Assembly: GCF_013705725.1 (NCBI RefSeq)
Contig: NZ_CP055481.1
Location: 3,348,001 to 3,412,000, forward strand
From: Klebsiella sp. RHBSTW-00484
GTDB lineage: Bacteria; Pseudomonadota; Gammaproteobacteria; Enterobacterales; Enterobacteriaceae
DNA length: 64,000 nucleotides
Direction of reading: 5' to 3'
Part shown: piece by piece, positions 31,819-40,910 of the stretch
Layout: each line of letters starts with the position of its first letter
Numbering within the stretch: the stretch's first letter is position 1
The notes under the pieces: generated by a model
Seen by the model: the letters and a program-made list of their open reading frames with translations, nothing else
Database searches by the model: none
Told to the model about the DNA's origin: nothing
Made by a program: the position numbers and the translations under genes

Positions 31819-32067
31819 CAATACTTCAATGGCGTTAATCAAGCCACATGCAGGGCATTAACGCGAACACATTGAAGTTGTGGAGAATTTAGCATCCGTA
31901 CGCTAATCATATCGTCGATATTGTGTAGGGGCCCCTATACGTATTCCCGATGGTTTTTTATTGCTCTCTGGAAATTTCGGTCAATTGGGAGGAGGATAGA
32001 ATCCGCCAATCGGCTCTTTGCTCACAAATTGTGGCGATCCATCCGACATACTGAACGGGAGATTCTT

Positions 32068-32262
32068 ATGTATTACACGTTAGGAGACACCACTCTCCAC
32101 TTTTATCGCTATCAGTGCCGCTTCTACGTCGCTCATTGGGACGGTGGCCATGTGATGACAGAGAAGTTCAAGCCGTTCATTGCCTCGATCACGGAGAAGA
32201 CGGGCATTGATGCAAAGAACGTTGAGGCAGTCGCACGAGACTACTTCACTAACGTTGATTAA
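32068..32262 (+). CDS. Small protein of unknown function
   Basis: A 64-residue protein (MYYTLGDTTLHFYRYQCRFYVAHWDGGH...KNVEAVARDYFTNVD). GGGAG about seven bases before the ATG gives a good ribosome binding site. Aromatic-rich N-terminus, then a basic-acidic helical end. No membrane segment or family recognised. It stands alone upstream of umuD on the opposite strand, after a palindrome TAGGGGCCCCTA (31925-31936). Confidence 0.5.
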   Translation: MYYTLGDTTLHFYRYQCRFYVAHWDGGHVMTEKFKPFIASITEKTGIDAKNVEAVARDYFTNVD

Positions 32263-32430
32263 GATTGCACTGGCTACCATCGCTATCGGGTCTCCTGAAG
32301 CGATGGTGATCGTGTTACGTAAGGCCGAAAAACTTACCTCGCAGAAATAAAACGCCAGTGTCGCATGATTGTAAAACTTAGGCCGTAAGATGAAGCCCGG
32401 ACGCCACCAGCGCTAAAACGAGGTGAAGAG

Positions 32431-32622
32431 ATGGGAATAGTCAAAGCCAGTGATTTGGAACAGGCAAAGCAGCTTCTGCAATCCAGTGAAACCATTAAAA
32501 TCGAACTGGATTTTGAACTCGACTCTGATGAGTTTTTTAATTTTGCCATTGAGCACTGCACCAATGGAGCAAAGCTCACGCGCGTTGACGATCGCTTCGT
32601 GATTTCACGCAAAAAAAAGTAA
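32431..32622 (+). CDS. Small acidic protein of unknown function
   Basis: A 63-residue protein: MGIVKASDLEQAKQLLQSSE, an acidic centre (IELDFELDSDEFFNF) and a short basic tail ending RKKK. GAGGTGAAG just upstream is a good ribosome binding site. I do not recognise it. Transcription is probably monocistronic. Confidence 0.5.
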   Translation: MGIVKASDLEQAKQLLQSSETIKIELDFELDSDEFFNFAIEHCTNGAKLTRVDDRFVISRKKK

Positions 32623-32791
32623 CCCAATAACCATACCCGATCGTTCACAACATCACAGAAGCTTTTGTTTCTGGCTTCTGTGATAGTGAAGATGCTGTCT
32701 AATAAATTAGTATTAGAATATTGACGTATCGCGCATTTTCATCAGCCATGGAGGAATAATGTAGCTTCGGTATCTCACCGAGGATTAAATT

Positions 32792-33106
32792 GTGAAAAAG
32801 TTATTAATATGTTGCCTGTTCGGCGAAACGGCAGGAATTATTGCCAGAAAAATGCAAAAAATAGCCGATACTCAGGGTTTAGATCTTTTAATCAGTGCCG
32901 TTGGTGTTGAGAATTTCTTTAGCGTAGCACCTGCCTATGACGGCGTTTTGATCGCTCCGCATATTCAATATAAGATCCCAGAATTCATGAACTCATTGAA
33001 TTCGGAACAAGAAATTGCAGTGATCGAAAGTTTGCCTTACGCATCATTTGATGGTGAGAAAATCCTCACGTTCGCAATGAGTACGATTCCTCAATCACTA
33101 ACATAA
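32792..33106 (+). CDS. Orphan PTS EIIB-like protein (lactose/cellobiose type)
   Basis: A 104-residue protein with the EIIB fold: an N-terminal strand followed by a cysteine-bearing loop (KKLLICCLFGETAGIIARKMQKIADTQGLDL) and then DGVLIAPHIQYKIPEF, the pattern VLLaPQv.y of cellobiose EIIB proteins. The usual loop is C-x2-GMSTS; here it is CCLFGETAG, so phosphotransfer is uncertain. No EIIA, EIIC or glycosidase gene is nearby, so it is an orphan, perhaps a regulatory phosphoprotein or a relic. It starts from GTG/ATG-type leader GAGGATTAAATT. Confidence 0.65.
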   Translation: MKKLLICCLFGETAGIIARKMQKIADTQGLDLLISAVGVENFFSVAPAYDGVLIAPHIQYKIPEFMNSLNSEQEIAVIESLPYASFDGEKILTFAMSTIPQSLT

Positions 33107-33258
33107 TGTGGTTTAGTATGCGCTATGCAGAACCCGTGAAATCACGGGTTCCTTCCACAACCCGCATGCTCATAATTTTAAATTAAACAAATAAACTCTC
33201 GCAGAGTTCCAGGTAAAAAAGATAATAAGCACGACCATTATTTATACCAGGAAATACC

Positions 33259-33642
33259 ATGCGTAAGCTCTCCCTTGTTATGCTGGCTACAATGCTAACT
33301 GCCTGTAGTTCACAGCCTCCCAAAACCTTAACTAAAATAGATGCGTTACACATCCCCGTCGTGCAAAACAATCCACTAGCCAGCGACCCGGTTGCCACAA
33401 CGATGCTGCATCAGAAAAATAAGCAAATTATTGATAATGTATCATTCAGTTTAAAAACAGATTATCTGTTAGATGTGAAAACTAACGATATTTTTGATGT
33501 CCATAGCCAGACGTATCGGGTTTATGCTTCGCTGACAAAATTGGATCAAATGCGCTTAATGAATAACTACTATCTGAAAGAGCAGAATATCGCTGGGTTA
33601 CAGAAGATGAACGACTCTCTGCAATCACTCACTCAGGGATAA
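33259..33642 (+). CDS. Lipoprotein of unknown function
   Basis: A 127-residue lipoprotein: signal peptide with lipobox LTAC (Cys16), then SSQPPKTLTKID. The mature part is mostly polar, with a helical C-terminus (LDQMRLMNNYYLKEQNIAGLQKMNDSLQSLTQ). GGAAA precedes the ATG. It ends at a strong bidirectional terminator. The family is not recognised; localisation by the Asp+2 rule (Ser+2 here) would be outer membrane. Confidence 0.65.
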   Translation: MRKLSLVMLATMLTACSSQPPKTLTKIDALHIPVVQNNPLASDPVATTMLHQKNKQIIDNVSFSLKTDYLLDVKTNDIFDVHSQTYRVYASLTKLDQMRLMNNYYLKEQNIAGLQKMNDSLQSLTQG

Positions 33643-33643
33643 A

Positions 33644-33678
33644 AAAGAGCCCCCTTATTAGCAATAAGGGGGCTCTTT
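33644..33678. terminator. Bidirectional terminator
   Basis: AAAGAGCCCCCTTATT-AGC-AATAAGGGGGCTCTTT: a perfect 16-bp stem with A- and T-runs on both sides, between the convergent lipoprotein and OmpA-barrel genes. Confidence 0.93.
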
Positions 33679-33692
33679 CCAGGCCGTTGAAT

Positions 33693-34274
33693 TTACTGAC
33701 CAAATCGATAGCTAACGCCAGCCATCACGGAGCTCACATCGCTGCTCATGCCAATCTGGTTTTCGTTGCCCACATTGTTAACCCACTGATACTCCAGACG
33801 CCCCGACCAATTGTTGTTAAAGGCATACTCAGTACCAATCGCCACCACCGGACGCACGCCGGTATCAAAACGGTTATGGCCATTCACGTCAGACTCCGCG
33901 CGATAACCCATCAACCCTGCGCGGCCATAGAGGTCCCAATCGCTGGTCAGGCCGTAACTGGCTTTCAATGAGAGCTGCAATCCCTGACTTTTCATCTGCG
34001 AACCGGATGCACCATGGCGACCGTTGATCCCCATATTACCTAAATAATCATACCCACCTTCTACCGCCAGCCACGGGTTAATCTGATAACCGGTAAACAC
34101 ACCGCCGCCGACGTTATCACGGTCTACATCGACAGAGTGATCGGAGCTTGAGTCACCATAATGCGACCAGCCAAATTTAGAACCCGCATACCAGGTTCCC
34201 TCCTGCGCAGCAGCAAAAGCAGTGGTCGCGGTAAAAGCATTAGCAATAATTAACGTAATAAGCGTCTTTTTCAT
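33693..34274 (-). CDS. OmpA-family beta-barrel protein without the C-terminal peptidoglycan domain
   Basis: A 193-residue outer-membrane protein: signal peptide ending near AFA (residue 22), then an eight-strand barrel like the OmpA N-terminal domain (GTWYAGSKFGWSHYGD, GGGVFTGYQINPWLAVEGGYDYLG, GLQLSLKASYGLTSDWDLYGRAGLMGYRA, VRPVVAIGTEYAFNNNWSGRLEYQWVNNVG) ending SYRFGQ. The linker and OmpA C-terminal domain are absent, so it cannot bind peptidoglycan like OmpA. A/T-rich promoter region upstream. Function unknown; possibly adhesion or serum-related like other small barrels. Confidence 0.85.
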   Translation of the reverse strand: MKKTLITLIIANAFTATTAFAAAQEGTWYAGSKFGWSHYGDSSSDHSVDVDRDNVGGGVFTGYQINPWLAVEGGYDYLGNMGINGRHGASGSQMKSQGLQLSLKASYGLTSDWDLYGRAGLMGYRAESDVNGHNRFDTGVRPVVAIGTEYAFNNNWSGRLEYQWVNNVGNENQIGMSSDVSSVMAGVSYRFGQ

Positions 34275-34399
34275 AAAAATCCTGGTGTCGACCCGTTGTC
34301 GAATAAGTGAGATACTTAAGAATTAAGTGGGTCTACAATAGAATATTAATGCGGCAATGATAACCGCTTTATTATTTAATTTTGGACAAATCAACCAAC

Positions 34400-35029
34400 C
34401 TAAAAACGCTCAGGTAAATTATTCAATTCAATCAAATAACCACCGCGTTTAAAAACGATATAGTTACCACTTTTTAACGCAGAAAGCACATTTAATACAC
34501 TACTTCGGGATAAATGTGTGCGTTCCTGAATATAATCCAGAATAGATACGCGCATTCGAGTTTCCTCCGGGAGCAGGCTCATTTCTATTAAATGATTGCG
34601 AATGACGGCATAGGTTCGTTGCTGTACCACTAAGGCATCACGATAAAAAAGATAGGCCGTATGATACGACAACAATGAGGCGACATCTTCCCATACGCCG
34701 TGCTGACGAAAGGCCTCCATCGCTTTTTGCGCATCGACGCGCAGGATTGTCGATTCAGTTTCCGCCCGCAGTTGATGGCCGCGCACCGGCTGGATCATTT
34801 CAGCGATGCCAAACAGATGTGGGTTGTAAACGGTGACAATTAGCAGACCGTCTGATGCCCTGAGTATCGAAAGTTCGCCTTCCTGAAAAAGGTACAACTG
34901 AGGTTGATTTTTGTGCGTCCAGGTAATGCGTTTTCGCGGCACTACTTTCATTTTTTCGGCAATCGGCTCCAGCAGTGCCGTCAAGCGTTGGATACTCTCT
35001 TCCGGGCGAACAGGTGGTAAAATGTGCAT
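34400..35029 (-). CDS. CRP-fold winged-helix regulator (IprA/YaiV-like)
   Basis: A 209-residue protein with an N-terminal cyclic-nucleotide-like beta-roll (QPQLYLFQEGELSILRASDGLLIVTVYNPHLFGIAEM) and a C-terminal winged helix (ILDYIQERTHLSRSSVLNVLSALKSGNYIVFKRGGYLIELNNLP). The same architecture, length and C-terminal sequence pattern are found in E. coli IprA (YaiV), implicated in resistance to hydrogen peroxide. Residues for cAMP binding are not conserved, so ligand binding is doubtful. It is monocistronic and points to the OmpA-barrel gene, 125 bp away. Confidence 0.75.
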   Translation of the reverse strand: MHILPPVRPEESIQRLTALLEPIAEKMKVVPRKRITWTHKNQPQLYLFQEGELSILRASDGLLIVTVYNPHLFGIAEMIQPVRGHQLRAETESTILRVDAQKAMEAFRQHGVWEDVASLLSYHTAYLFYRDALVVQQRTYAVIRNHLIEMSLLPEETRMRVSILDYIQERTHLSRSSVLNVLSALKSGNYIVFKRGGYLIELNNLPERF

Positions 35030-35290
35030 AGAAATACCTGATAAGTTTCAGTCAGCACAATTATAGAACGTCATAATGTTTTCGTAAAAATTGCGCAACT
35101 CAGTATTTACTCATATCAGGACACACTAAAAAACCACGATTGTATTTAAATTTAAACAAACCCAAAAGCCAGGCGCAGGCAATTCGACCATAAAAAACAC
35201 AAATAAATACAAAAAGTTACACTTTGGCGAGGGGTCGATTGGTGTCTTAAAAGGAATCGAGACGGAAAAAGATATGACACTATAGACGTC

Positions 35291-35310
35291 AAAAGGCCCC
35301 TTCCGGGGCC
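35291..35310. terminator. Terminator between the IprA-like and YnfU-like genes
   Basis: AAAGGCCCCTTCCGGGGCC stem, seven bases from the end of the zinc-ribbon gene; read on the minus strand it is followed by CTTTTGACG. It is the probable terminator of that gene. Confidence 0.6.
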
Positions 35311-35316
35311 GATTCG

Positions 35317-35505
35317 TTATTTCCTTAACTCCAGCGATGCTGAGTTTTTAGAAATATGTATGGCGATGTTATCGAGTGTAATCATTGAAGATTTACAAAA
35401 GATACATTTCGCGCCAAACGGATTTGTTGCAGACACATCGTAAGCCGATGTTCTGTACTGTGACCCATGACAGCATGGGCACCTGAAATGAATGTGGTCA
35501 GTCAT
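35317..35505 (-). CDS. Small zinc-ribbon protein, YnfU-like
   Basis: A 62-residue protein with two CxxC pairs (FRCPCCHGSQYRTS... and AKCIFCKSSM), a typical zinc ribbon. The pattern CPxCHGSQYRTSxxDV..NPxGAKCIFCKS matches, from memory, the YnfU family of enterobacterial zinc-binding small proteins often found near cold-shock genes. It lies 435 bp downstream of a cold-shock protein gene on the same strand. GAGGCTAACATC precedes the ATG. Confidence 0.7.
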   Translation of the reverse strand: MTDHIHFRCPCCHGSQYRTSAYDVSATNPFGAKCIFCKSSMITLDNIAIHISKNSASLELRK

Positions 35506-35940
35506 GATGTTAGCCTCTATTTGCTACAACATTCACTACCGCAGGGACATTTAGCCATATTCAACTGAAAACGCTTTCCTGGTTTTCAATGACAACGCAA
35601 AAAGCATTGTTCTGAATGGTCGATAATAACAAAGACATCATTGTCATTAATTCTTAAAGATAAACCCGAAACTCTTCGGATTAAAATCTATACTGCACCA
35701 GCGATCTTTTGGATGTTGTTTGTTTTTTAATGTGCCTTCGGCACGTAACGTTAAGTAAAATTTAATACAAAAATATTAAGTGTATTCGGGATGTCGTATC
35801 TCTCATACACTTTCGATCATTTTAAATGGATACACTGGAACCGTCTGCTTCAATATACCCTTTACTACTATCTTGTAAACCTGTCTACTCGGGCTTAGAC
35901 CGTCATCGTTGTCGCAGGTTCAAAAGATTTTAGAAAATTA
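35506..35940. other. A/T-rich intergenic region between csp and the zinc-ribbon gene
   Basis: No gene seen in 435 bp. A short hairpin GTGCC-TTC-GGCAC lies at 35732-35745 beside a T-run (TTTGTTTTTTAAT) and could be the csp terminator or part of a long leader of the zinc-ribbon gene. Confidence 0.4.
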
Positions 35941-36156
35941 TTAATCGCGCAAAATGACATTTGCAGCAGCAGGACCTTTGGCGCCATTCTCGATAGAGAA
36001 ATCAACTTTCTGCCCTTCAAATAAGGTTTTGAAACCATCACCCTGAAGTGCAGAAAAATGTACAAAGACATCCTTACTGCCATCCAGTGGAGAAATAAAA
36101 CCAAAACCTTTGCTTTCGTTAAACCATTTTACTAAACCAGTCATCTTCTCAGACAT
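35941..36156 (-). CDS. Cold-shock protein (CspA family)
   Basis: A 71-residue cold-shock domain: [38 protein letters not shown] with RNP1 (KGFGFIS) and RNP2 (VFVHFS) intact. It binds single-stranded RNA/DNA as an RNA chaperone. The sequence is closer to the CspB/CspG group than to CspE/CspC judging by [22 protein letters not shown]. The start is preceded by TGAGGTAATATTT. The 314-bp region upstream to 36470 is long and A/T-rich, as expected for a cold-induced leader, and contains GCGCCTTACGGCG. Confidence 0.92.
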   Translation of the reverse strand: MSEKMTGLVKWFNESKGFGFISPLDGSKDVFVHFSALQGDGFKTLFEGQKVDFSIENGAKGPAAANVILRD

Positions 36157-36470
36157 AAATATTACCTCAATAATCAGCGCCTTACGGCGAAAAAGTTCGC
36201 ATCACAGAATTTAATTAATAACGATAAGGAGGCTCGAAAAAAGGATTATCTATGGATAACGCTTGAGATGAGAACTGCTTTACTAAACCGCTTTATTTTT
36301 AGGTCTGTGTACCAAACCAACCACCTATTGATCGCACAGATAACAATTGATAGCAAGCTTTATTTTTATAGAGACTCTGTTCAGCTGGCAATATTGCGCC
36401 AACTACGGTTCGCATTCCCTCTTCTACCAGGCTATATCTTAGACACCTATTTCACACGGGAGTGGTTGTG
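36157..36470. other. csp leader/divergent promoter region
   Basis: No gene accepted in 314 bp. On the minus strand the 5' leader of the csp gene ends CGCCGTAAGGCGCTGATTATTGAGGTAA, with a small GCGCC hairpin just before the ribosome binding site. A 67-codon plus-strand frame here lacks a ribosome binding site. Confidence 0.4.
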
Positions 36471-37037
36471 ATGAGTAAGAAAATTCTAATGCTGGTCGGC
36501 GATTATGCTGAGGACTACGAAACGATGGTGCCATTTCAGGCATTGCAGATGATTGGTCATCAGGTTGATGCAGTCTGCCCTGACAAAATCACAGGCGACT
36601 ACATTATGACCGCAATCCATGATTTTGACGGTGCCCAGACTTATAGCGAGAAGCCTGGTCATCGTTTTATTCTCAACGCCGATTTCAGCGCAGCGAAGGA
36701 ACAGGATTATGACGCTCTGCTGATCCCCGGTGGACGCGCGCCTGAATACCTACGATTGAATGATGAAGTACTCAAACTGGTACAGTCGTTTGATGCTGCA
36801 CGTAAACCGATTGCCGCAGTTTGCCACGGACCCCAACTGCTGGCCGCAGCAGGGATACTAAAAGGACGCACCTGCAGCGCCTACCCAGCCTGTGCACCGG
36901 AAGTACACCTCAGCGGTGGTCATTATGCCGACATCGGCATCGATCAGGCGCACGTCGATGGCAATTTGGTCACCGCCCCTGCCTGGCCAGCGCACCCGCA
37001 ATGGCTGGCGAAATTTGCCGAATTGTTGCAGCAGTAA
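36471..37037 (+). CDS. DJ-1/PfpI family protein
   Basis: A 188-residue cytoplasmic protein of the DJ-1/PfpI superfamily. Catalytic-type residues are E17 (AEDYE), C118 and H119 in the nucleophile elbow [14 protein letters not shown]. The strand [13 protein letters not shown] is typical. Family members are glyoxalases, proteases, chaperones or deglycases; the activity here is not determined. The ATG at 36471 is chosen because GGGAG lies eight bases upstream; the upstream GTG at 36462 overlaps that site. It is monocistronic. Confidence 0.88.
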   Translation: MSKKILMLVGDYAEDYETMVPFQALQMIGHQVDAVCPDKITGDYIMTAIHDFDGAQTYSEKPGHRFILNADFSAAKEQDYDALLIPGGRAPEYLRLNDEVLKLVQSFDAARKPIAAVCHGPQLLAAAGILKGRTCSAYPACAPEVHLSGGHYADIGIDQAHVDGNLVTAPAWPAHPQWLAKFAELLQQ

Positions 37038-37109
37038 CGGCTGCAGTCCTCCTGATGAATAAAACGAACGTGGCCAGGTGACGCCAAGAGATAATCAGAA
37101 AAGACAGGC

Positions 37110-37131
37110 TGGCGCTGAAAACAGCGCCAGT
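37110..37131 (+). terminator. Hairpin after the DJ-1/PfpI gene
   Basis: CTGGCGCTGAAAACAGCGCCAG, eight-bp arms, 73 bp after the stop codon; no strong T-run. Confidence 0.4.
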
Positions 37132-37146
37132 TGCGGGTTTTGCGGT

Positions 37147-37300
37147 GGTGCACTTATCAGTGCTTCAGATTGCTGACAAAGTGCACCTGGCTGGAATTGC
37201 CCGGTGGCGGCTGGCGCCTTACCGGGCCTACGAAAAATTCACAATTTATTGATATTGTGGGTTTTGTAGGCCGGGCAAGGCGTCAGCCGCCGCCCGGCAG
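37147..37300. repeat. BIME: hairpin plus two REP units
   Basis: GGTGCACTT (37147-37155) pairs with AAGTGCACC (37179-37187). Two REP units follow in opposite orientation: CCGGTGGCGGCTGGCGCCTTACCGG at 37200-37226 and its inverted counterpart TAGGCCGGGCAAGGCGTCAGCCGCCGCCCGGC at 37267-37298. They lie between two convergent genes, the usual place for REP elements. Confidence 0.85.
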
Positions 37301-37334
37301 AAACGCGAGCACAATCTTTAAACCTGGTTTGTCA

Positions 37335-38951
37335 TCAGTGCTTCTCAATATACATCGTGCGGCTATACGCCACGTCTTCCGGGTTGGTTATCGGATATCC
37401 TTTCAACCACGGTTTAATCAGACGCCCGTTGGTGTATTGATAAATCGGCGCGATAGGCGCTTTCGCCATAATGATTTTTTCCGCAGCGTTGTAATCATCG
37501 TTGCGCGCTTTTTCCGAGTTTTCCAGCGCTGCCTGTGTCAGAATTTTGTCATAGGCCGGATCGTTAAAGCGCGAAATATTGCCGCTGTGGGTTGAGGTCA
37601 GTAGCGACAGGAAAGTCGACGGTTCATTGTAATCCCCTACCCACGAAGCGCGGATCACATCGAAATTCCCGGTATTTCGACTGTCTATATAGGTCTTCCA
37701 CTCCTGATTTTGCAGCTTCACATCAACACCAAGGTTTTTCTTCCACATCGACGCCACCGCGATAGCGATTTTCTGATGATTTTCCGAGGTGTTATACAGC
37801 AGAGTCAGCTTCAGCGGACGGTTTGGGCCGTAGCCCGCCGCCTGCAGCAGCGCTTTCGCCTGAGCATTCAGCTCGGCCTGACTCATGCTCTCAATTTGCA
37901 CCGGCTGCGGAGTAAAGCCTGCGGTGACATCCGGGGTAAAGCGCCAGGCCGGTTTCTCGCCGGTTCCCAGAATTTTCTCTGCCATCAGACGACGGTCAAT
38001 CGTCATGCTCAGCGCCAGGCGCACGCGCTCATCGGCAGTTGGCCCCTTCTGCGTGTTAAACGCATAGTAATAAGTCCCCAACTGCGGCGGGGTATAGACC
38101 TGTCCCGGGATGTCCTTCAGCAGCTTCTGATACAGGTTTTTCGGGAATGACTCAGTGATATCGATATCGCCCGCCAGATAGCGCTTGGTCGCCGCCGACT
38201 CCTGGTTGATCGGCATAAACGTAACCTGCTGAATGACCGTTTTGGCGTTATCCCAATAGTGCGTATTGGGAACCACCACCAGCTTTTCATTCACCACGCG
38301 ATCTTTTAAAACATACGCGCCGTTACCGACCAGATTACCCGGGCGCGTCCAGTTATCACCGCTTTCCACATTGGCTTTCTGCACAGGATAAAAGGCGAAA
38401 CTGGCCGCCAGATTGCTGAACCACGGCAGCGGTTTATCCAGCTGCACGCGCAGGGTCCGCGCATCCACCGCGGTGACACCGAGGCTATCCGGCGCGGCTT
38501 TACCATCAATAATATTTTGCGCGTTGCTGATGCCCGCCAGTGCGGCAAACCACGCGAACGGCGAAGTCGTTTTTGGGTCCACCAGCCGCCGCCAGCTATA
38601 GACAAAATCCTCTGCCGTCACCGGCGTGCCGTCGGACCAGCGGGCGTTGTCACGCAGGGTGAAGGTCCAGACGCGGTTATCATTGCTCTGCCAGCGAGTC
38701 GCCACGCCAGGAATCAGGTTGCCTTTCGCGTCCTGATTGACTAAACCTTCAAAGAGATCGCGGATCACCTGAATTTCTGGCAGGCCCACGGCTTTAGCGG
38801 GATCTAATGTGGCGGGTTCATCTTTAATGTGCCGCACCAGCATCTGTTTTTCAGCTAATACGGTGCCCGGAGGGACATCCGCCGCCCAGGCAAGAGAAGA
38901 GACGCTGGCTAACCACAGCGCGCCGCATGTCAATGTGACAGGATACTTCAT
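37335..38951 (-). CDS. mppA: Periplasmic murein tripeptide-binding protein MppA
   Basis: A 538-residue solute-binding protein of the OppA family with a signal peptide cleaved after ASVSSLAWA (about residue 23). SBP_bac_5 pattern: EPATLDPAKAVGLPEIQVIRDLFEGLVNQD, then WTFTLRDNARWSDGTPVTAEDFVYSWRRLVDP. It binds L-Ala-gamma-D-Glu-meso-DAP and delivers it to the Opp permease for recycling. Length is one residue more than E. coli MppA. It is followed by BIME repeats and is divergent from mpaA, the amidase of the same pathway. Confidence 0.95.
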   Translation of the reverse strand: MKYPVTLTCGALWLASVSSLAWAADVPPGTVLAEKQMLVRHIKDEPATLDPAKAVGLPEIQVIRDLFEGLVNQDAKGNLIPGVATRWQSNDNRVWTFTLRDNARWSDGTPVTAEDFVYSWRRLVDPKTTSPFAWFAALAGISNAQNIIDGKAAPDSLGVTAVDARTLRVQLDKPLPWFSNLAASFAFYPVQKANVESGDNWTRPGNLVGNGAYVLKDRVVNEKLVVVPNTHYWDNAKTVIQQVTFMPINQESAATKRYLAGDIDITESFPKNLYQKLLKDIPGQVYTPPQLGTYYYAFNTQKGPTADERVRLALSMTIDRRLMAEKILGTGEKPAWRFTPDVTAGFTPQPVQIESMSQAELNAQAKALLQAAGYGPNRPLKLTLLYNTSENHQKIAIAVASMWKKNLGVDVKLQNQEWKTYIDSRNTGNFDVIRASWVGDYNEPSTFLSLLTSTHSGNISRFNDPAYDKILTQAALENSEKARNDDYNAAEKIIMAKAPIAPIYQYTNGRLIKPWLKGYPITNPEDVAYSRTMYIEKH

Positions 38952-39139
38952 AAGATCCCCTTTAAAATAAAAAAACCAGAGCTGGTAGTGCGATAATTAT
39001 TTGTTTCATCACCTGAAATTGCAAACTGCTTGTGATAGAAAATTGACATATATGCTGATTTCTCGATCGCAGGAAACTATTTGATTCCGGGACGGTTTTA
39101 CACAACACTGCTCAAAATAACCTGATAACAGGATGCCCT

Positions 39140-39853
39140 ATGCCCGTTTCTCGTCCCCGCCCTCAACGCGGCGCTTTTCCGCCAGGAACCCAGCGCTACG
39201 GCCAGTCTCATCTCGGCGCACCGCTGCTGTGGTTCCCTGCACCGCTGGCCGATAGCCGCAGCGGTTTAATTCTTGCCGGCACCCACGGCGATGAGAACTC
39301 ATCAATCGTCACCCTCTCCTGCGCGTTACGCACGCTCAAACCGGAGCTGCGCCGTCATCACGTGGTGCTGGCGGTAAATCCCGACGGCTGTCAGCTAGGG
39401 TTACGTGCCAACGCACGTGGAATCGACCTGAACCGAAATTTTCCGGCGGCGAACTGGAAGGAAGGGGAAACGGTTTATCGCTGGAACAGCGCGGCAGAGC
39501 AGCGTGATGTGGTTCTGCTCACTGGCGAAAAGCCCGGTTCAGAGCCAGAAACCCAGGCGCTGTGCCAGCTGATCCACCAGACCCATCCCGCCTGGGTCGT
39601 TTCATTTCACGATCCGCTAGCCTGCATTGAAGATCCCGGCCACAGCGAGCTGGGACGCTGGCTCGCCAATGCCTTTACTCTGCCGCTGGTGGGCAGCGTC
39701 GGCTATGAAACGCCCGGCTCCTTTGGCAGCTGGTGCGCCGATATCGGCCTGCCGTGCATTACCGCCGAATTTCCGCCGATATCCGCCGACGAGGCCACGG
39801 ATAAATACCTGTCGGCAATGATTAACCTGCTGCACTGGCACCCTCAAAGATGA
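39140..39853 (+). CDS. mpaA: Murein peptide amidase A
   Basis: A 237-residue zinc carboxypeptidase of the M14 family that removes meso-DAP from murein tripeptide in the cytoplasm. The zinc motif is HGDE (THGDENSS), with DLNRNFPAANW and the further histidine in VSFHDPLACIED. The general base glutamate is in TAEFPP. It is a few residues shorter at its C-terminus than E. coli MpaA and overlaps the end of convergent ycjG by 10 bp. With MppA and YcjG it completes a pathway for DAP and L-Ala-Glu reuse. Confidence 0.95.
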   Translation: MPVSRPRPQRGAFPPGTQRYGQSHLGAPLLWFPAPLADSRSGLILAGTHGDENSSIVTLSCALRTLKPELRRHHVVLAVNPDGCQLGLRANARGIDLNRNFPAANWKEGETVYRWNSAAEQRDVVLLTGEKPGSEPETQALCQLIHQTHPAWVVSFHDPLACIEDPGHSELGRWLANAFTLPLVGSVGYETPGSFGSWCADIGLPCITAEFPPISADEATDKYLSAMINLLHWHPQR

Positions 39854-40809
39854 AGTACGCCGGTGCTGAAATGCAGCGCCGGCTCAACATCGACCGCCAG
39901 CCAGGTTGGGCCATCAAGATCGGCAAAACGGGCCAGCGGCACCAGCGGCAACGCGGCGCTAATGGCTCGCGAGGTACACAGCATGCAGCCCAGCATCCGC
40001 GCAAATCCCTGTCGCTCCGCCTCCTCCGCCAACAGCAACGCTTCGGTCAGACCGCCGGTCTTATCGAGTTTAATATTGACCATTTCGTAGCGACCGCGTA
40101 ACGCCGCGAGGCTGTCGCGGGTATGGCAGCTTTCATCAGCACAAACAGGCAACGGATGAATAAAATTCTCCAGCGCCGCATCGTCCCCCGCCGGAAGCGG
40201 CTGCTCCAGCATCGCCACGCCGATATCCGCCAGAAGTTGACAACGCTCAGCCAGACCATCGCTACGCCAGGCTTCGTTGGCATCAACAATTAACGTCGCC
40301 TGCGGCACCGCTTCGCGAATCGCTATCAGCCGTTCGCTAATCAGATGATCATCAAGCTTCACTTTCAGCAACGTGGCCCCTTTCTGCCACAGCGCCGCCG
40401 CGCTGGCTGCCATCTGCTCTGGCGTACCAATGACCACCGTTTGCGCGGTGACCACCCGGTTAGGCAGCATGACGCCTGACTGCTGAGCAATGCTCTTACC
40501 CGCACTGCGCGCTTGCCAATCCCAGAGCGCGCAATCGACGGCATTACGCGCGGCTCCCGGGGGGAGCAGACTTTGAATCTGTTCACGCGAGATGCCGCAT
40601 TCAATCTGTTCGCCAATCGTCATAATCTGCGCCATCACCGAGGCGATGCTCTCGCCGTAGCGGGGGTAAGGCGTGCATTCCCCCACGCCTTTCACGCCAT
40701 TTTCTTCGATCTCCACTACCACCACTTTGGCCTCGCTGCGGCTGCCGCGGGCGATCACAAAAGGAGTATGTAACGGCCAGGCTTCTTCATAGACTCGCAG
40801 ATTTCGCAT
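39844..40809 (-). CDS. ycjG: L-Ala-D/L-Glu epimerase
   Basis: A 321-residue member of the enolase superfamily, muconate-lactonising subgroup. Catalytic lysines K149/K151 (LLKVKLD) and K247/K250 (VNIKLDK), metal ligands D176 (VDANEAW), E202 (LEQPL) and D225 (ADES). It epimerises L-Ala-D-Glu from murein to L-Ala-L-Glu so that dipeptidases can use it. It converges on mpaA with a 10-bp overlap, forming a murein-peptide recycling cluster. Confidence 0.95.
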   Translation of the reverse strand: MRNLRVYEEAWPLHTPFVIARGSRSEAKVVVVEIEENGVKGVGECTPYPRYGESIASVMAQIMTIGEQIECGISREQIQSLLPPGAARNAVDCALWDWQARSAGKSIAQQSGVMLPNRVVTAQTVVIGTPEQMAASAAALWQKGATLLKVKLDDHLISERLIAIREAVPQATLIVDANEAWRSDGLAERCQLLADIGVAMLEQPLPAGDDAALENFIHPLPVCADESCHTRDSLAALRGRYEMVNIKLDKTGGLTEALLLAEEAERQGFARMLGCMLCTSRAISAALPLVPLARFADLDGPTWLAVDVEPALHFSTGVLHL

Positions 40810-40910
40810 TCCCTGAACCTCGCAGGTAAATATTAAAAGGATTTGCCGTGCTGATGACTGATGTCATACACTAGCCAGAACGTTAACTATATGTAAACAG
40901 GAAGATAACC

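Noticed and set aside
36268..36471. 67-codon plus-strand frame between csp and the DJ-1/PfpI gene
   Set aside because: No ribosome binding site; lies in the csp leader/promoter region.
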